DNA from: Candidatus Latescibacterota bacterium
GTDB lineage: Bacteria; JAAXHH01; JACQVL01
Reading direction: 5' to 3'
Assembly (NCBI GenBank): GCA_016209865.1
Contig: JACQVL010000311.1
Coordinates: 1-15,600 of the forward strand
Length of the DNA stretch: 15,600 nucleotides
The position numbers and the translations under genes were made by a program. Shown piece by piece: positions 13,375-15,600 of this stretch. Each line of letters opens with the position of its first letter. The first letter of the stretch is position 1. The notes beneath the pieces were generated by a model, which searched no databases, was not told where the DNA came from, and saw only the letters and a program-made list of their open reading frames with translations.

Positions 13375-15600
13375 TCACTTCAGCAGGGTCATCCGCTGCG
13401 TATTGGTGAAACCGGCGTTCGTGGTCATGCGGTACAGATACACGCCGCTGGCCACGCCGTGTCCGTTCCGGTTGCGCCCATGCCAGATCATCGTGTAGCG
13501 TCCCGGCTGTTTCACTCCATCGACCAGGCGCGCTACTTCTTGTCCGAGTATGTTGTAGACAATGAGCCGCACATGCGCCTGCTGCGGCACCTCGTAGGCA
13601 ATCGTGGTGTTCGGGTTGAACGGATTCGGTCGGTTGGATTTCAACGCGAAGACGGTGGGCAGCGGCGCAATATGAACGCGGTCGTTCGTGACCGTCGTGG
13701 ACACGGGATTGGCGCGGACATCGGCGACGACGGCGTGGGAGAGCCTCACCATGCCTTCATTCCGGACGTCGCTTTGCAGAGTAACTGGCAGATAGAACAA
13801 TGCACCAGCGCCCGGCCGTATACTGCGTCCCTCCGTGCTGTATACCAGTATCCTGAGCGTACCCCCGGTGTTGTCAGACTCGAACGTCATGCCCGCGATC
13901 TGGTCCGTGGGTTCCGGCTCTCCGATGTGCAGCGCGGCAGGGTCGTACGCCAACGTAAGCTGGATACCCGCGACCGCGTCGCCGAAGTCGACCTCGACCG
14001 GCACCACCTGCTGTTTGTTTTCACGCCCCTGGATTTCACCGAGATAAATCAACGCCGGGGCACCCACACCCGCGACCGCGGGCTTGCCGGGCGGCGGTCC
14101 CAGAATGACGTTCACCAGCGTCACGATGTCCAGGATGTTGATGTCGCCGTCTTCATTGACGTCCGCGAGCGCACGGGGTTCGGACTCCGGCGCAGGCGCC
14201 GGAGATTGGCCGAGGAGAATGCGGACCAGCGCGATGATGTCCACGATGTTGAGATCCCCGGAGCGGTTCAAATCGCCGCGCGGGATGCCGATGCCGCTGA
14301 GGATGACGGTGAACGTCGGGTTGAGTGGATCGTTGCTGAGGATGGAGAGCTCGTCCTCGATCAGATCGGTCGTTTCAGGCATGAATCCGATCTCGACCAT
14401 GTGAGCATTACCGGGCGCCACCGTAAACGCGGTGTCGGAGACCACGAAGAACGGGTCGTTGATGTCCGACACATGCAGATGATCCGCGCCTTCGTTCGCG
14501 ACCGTAAGAAACCGGCTCACCGTCTGCCCAACGGTGATCCGGCCGAATGCGAGCGACTCAGGGTCGACGGCGATCGCCGGCTCCAGATCGGATTCCACGA
14601 GGACGGTGACGATCGCGTCATCCGAATTCCTGCTCGACAACGCGGTATACGTAAAGCTGTCCGTCCCGTGAAAATCGAGGCTGGGGGTATACGTTACCGT
14701 GATATCGCCGGGATCTATAGCCACGGTTCCGTGCGCGCCCTGGGTCACGCCGGTAATCGTGAGCGCGTCCTGGTCCGGGTCCTGGTCGTTGGCGAGCACG
14801 GCGATGGTGACCGGGGTGTCTTCCAGCGTGGTGGCCTCATCGTCGATCGCCACGAACTGTATCGTCCAGATGACGACGAACCCACCGGAGGTGGTCGTGT
14901 TGGCGCTGCCGTCCGCCGGCTGGGCGTTGGCGATGGTCAGCATGGCGGGCGTGGCGGGACCGTTTGTATCGTTGGCGACGATATAGTGGCCGGAGGTGGG
15001 CGCGACCAGGAAGTTCAGTCCGACGAAGATGACGTCCAGGGCGGGGTGGTTGATGGTGAACTGGTTGGCGGTCGGCGCGTAGTTCTGGAACGTGACGTTG
15101 TCGAACTGGTCGATATCGCCGTTGTTGACGGTGATAGCCACGTTGTCCAGGATCAGCCCGTCCACATCGAGGCCACCGTTGACGGTGAGCGTGTTGCCGT
15201 TGCCCACAAGCGTCGAGGTGACGCCGGGAGGCGATTGCAACTGGCCGGTCAGGACGACCGGGCTGTTCAGGAAGACGGTCGCCAGCGATATGTTTTCGAT
15301 GCTGAGATCGTGAAACCGGGAAAACGAGACGCTGGGGTTGCTGAAAGCGATCGATTGGGAGCCCTCGCCATCGCAGACGACTCTGGTGCCGGTGGAGACG
15401 AAGCTCTTCTGGCTGGCGAGGGCGCCGTTGCGGGTCTGGGTGAAGCCACCACGCAGCCGCAGCAGCCCGGCGGTGAACTGGCCCTGGCTATCGGCCGAGC
15501 CATGATTGGTCACGGTGGTGAACGTGGCGGCACCCTCGACGGTGACCACATCGTTGGGGGCGGTCATCATCAGCCCGTCGGGATTGGTGTTGCTGATCGT
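13375..15600 (-). CDS. Partial secreted multidomain protein with dockerin, cohesin-like and T9SS-type sorting domains
   Basis: The reading frame enters from the right edge of the window, so the N-terminus and signal peptide are missing; at least 741 residues are visible. Numbering from the Met at 15570, there is a beta-rich repetitive part (to about 240), then a cadherin-like Big_9 domain (241-328, with EDTPVTIAVLANDQDPDQDALT), then an ASH/HYDIN-like choice-of-anchor domain (331-428, AFGRITVGQTVSRFLTV). A two-motif dockerin type I follows (433-490, DLNRSGDLNIVDI and DVNEDGDINILDI, each with calcium-loop Asp/Asn positions). Next is a cohesin-like domain (about 510-635, VVPVEVDFGDAVAGIQLTLAYDPAAL) and a C-terminal FlgD-like/type IX sorting module (641-731, NRPNPFNPNTTIAYEVP … ASGVYLYRM). 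It is probably exported and anchored at the cell surface. No enzyme domain is visible in this part. Confidence 0.88.
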   Translation of the reverse strand, partial: TISNTNPDGLMMTAPNDVVTVEGAATFTTVTNHGSADSQGQFTAGLLRLRGGFTQTRNGALASQKSFVSTGTRVVCDGEGSQSIAFSNPSVSFSRFHDLSIENISLATVFLNSPVVLTGQLQSPPGVTSTLVGNGNTLTVNGGLDVDGLILDNVAITVNNGDIDQFDNVTFQNYAPTANQFTINHPALDVIFVGLNFLVAPTSGHYIVANDTNGPATPAMLTIANAQPADGSANTTTSGGFVVIWTIQFVAIDDEATTLEDTPVTIAVLANDQDPDQDALTITGVTQGAHGTVAIDPGDITVTYTPSLDFHGTDSFTYTALSSRNSDDAIVTVLVESDLEPAIAVDPESLAFGRITVGQTVSRFLTVANEGADHLHVSDINDPFFVVSDTAFTVAPGNAHMVEIGFMPETTDLIEDELSILSNDPLNPTFTVILSGIGIPRGDLNRSGDLNIVDIIALVRILLGQSPAPAPESEPRALADVNEDGDINILDIVTLVNVILGPPPGKPAVAGVGAPALIYLGEIQGRENKQQVVPVEVDFGDAVAGIQLTLAYDPAALHIGEPEPTDQIAGMTFESDNTGGTLRILVYSTEGRSIRPGAGALFYLPVTLQSDVRNEGMVRLSHAVVADVRANPVSTTVTNDRVHIAPLPTVFALKSNRPNPFNPNTTIAYEVPQQAHVRLIVYNILGQEVARLVDGVKQPGRYTMIWHGRNRNGHGVASGVYLYRMTTNAGFTNTQRMTLLK
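14100..14274 (-). other. Dockerin type I domain inside the secreted protein
   Basis: Two repeats about 37 residues apart each carry a D-x-N-x-x-G-D-x-N/D-I-x-D-I calcium loop followed by a hydrophobic helix ending in ILLG or VILG. This is the canonical dockerin layout, which binds cohesins in cellulosomes but also occurs outside them. Both loops look intact. Confidence 0.85.

Overview
The window is a GC-rich stretch (about 60% by eye) of a bacterial chromosome. It appears to come from a didermic, probably uncultivated lineage near the FCB superphylum (Latescibacterota, KSB1 or a similar candidate phylum). That placement is inferred from a type IX-type C-terminal sorting module (PNPFNP…) in a dockerin-bearing surface protein, an MlaD with tandem GEGT-x-GKL-x-x-DP repeats, a CBM9/DUF5916 outer-membrane protein and a PD40-propeller receptor kinase. 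It cannot be settled from one window. No rRNA, tRNA, CRISPR array or phage gene is visible.

Plus strand, 1-5436. The tail of a probable MlaF-like ABC ATPase overlaps an mlaD-like gene of the MCE lipid-transport system. A 168-base gap filled by a large nested inverted repeat follows, then an S9 prolyl-oligopeptidase-type peptidase, an aldo/keto reductase, a COG0731-type radical SAM protein and a small HicB-like antitoxin. The genes from the peptidase to hicB are 14-27 bases apart and are probably co-transcribed. HicB overlaps by ATGA the first codons of what looks like hicA. That frame runs into the 3' end of the opposing kinase gene after about 22 residues, so the toxin appears truncated.

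Minus strand, 15600-5437. Read in transcription order, the first gene is the C-terminal part of a large secreted multidomain protein (cadherin-like, ASH, dockerin, cohesin-like, T9SS sorting module). Next come a Gfo/Idh/MocA oxidoreductase and a DgoD-like enolase-superfamily sugar-acid dehydratase coupled by an ATGA overlap and ended by an intrinsic terminator. A DUF5916 outer-membrane protein with its own candidate promoter follows, and last a transmembrane Ser/Thr kinase with an extracytoplasmic PD40 propeller. The oxidoreductase/dehydratase pair suggests oxidation of a sugar or sugar lactone followed by dehydration to a 2-keto-3-deoxy acid.

The two longer gaps on the minus-strand side (8065-8368 and 10805-11114) hold repeats and regulatory sites rather than genes. 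They contain two copies of a dRS3-like ATTCCCGC/GCGGGAAT hairpin, a GC-rich three-stem element, two candidate sigma-70 promoters and one intrinsic terminator. No complete new defence or mobile system is visible. The most unusual items are the broken hicBA locus at a probable recombination junction, the two-period palindrome at 1068-1218, the composition break inside the kinase gene, and the dockerin/cohesin-like/T9SS domain combination.
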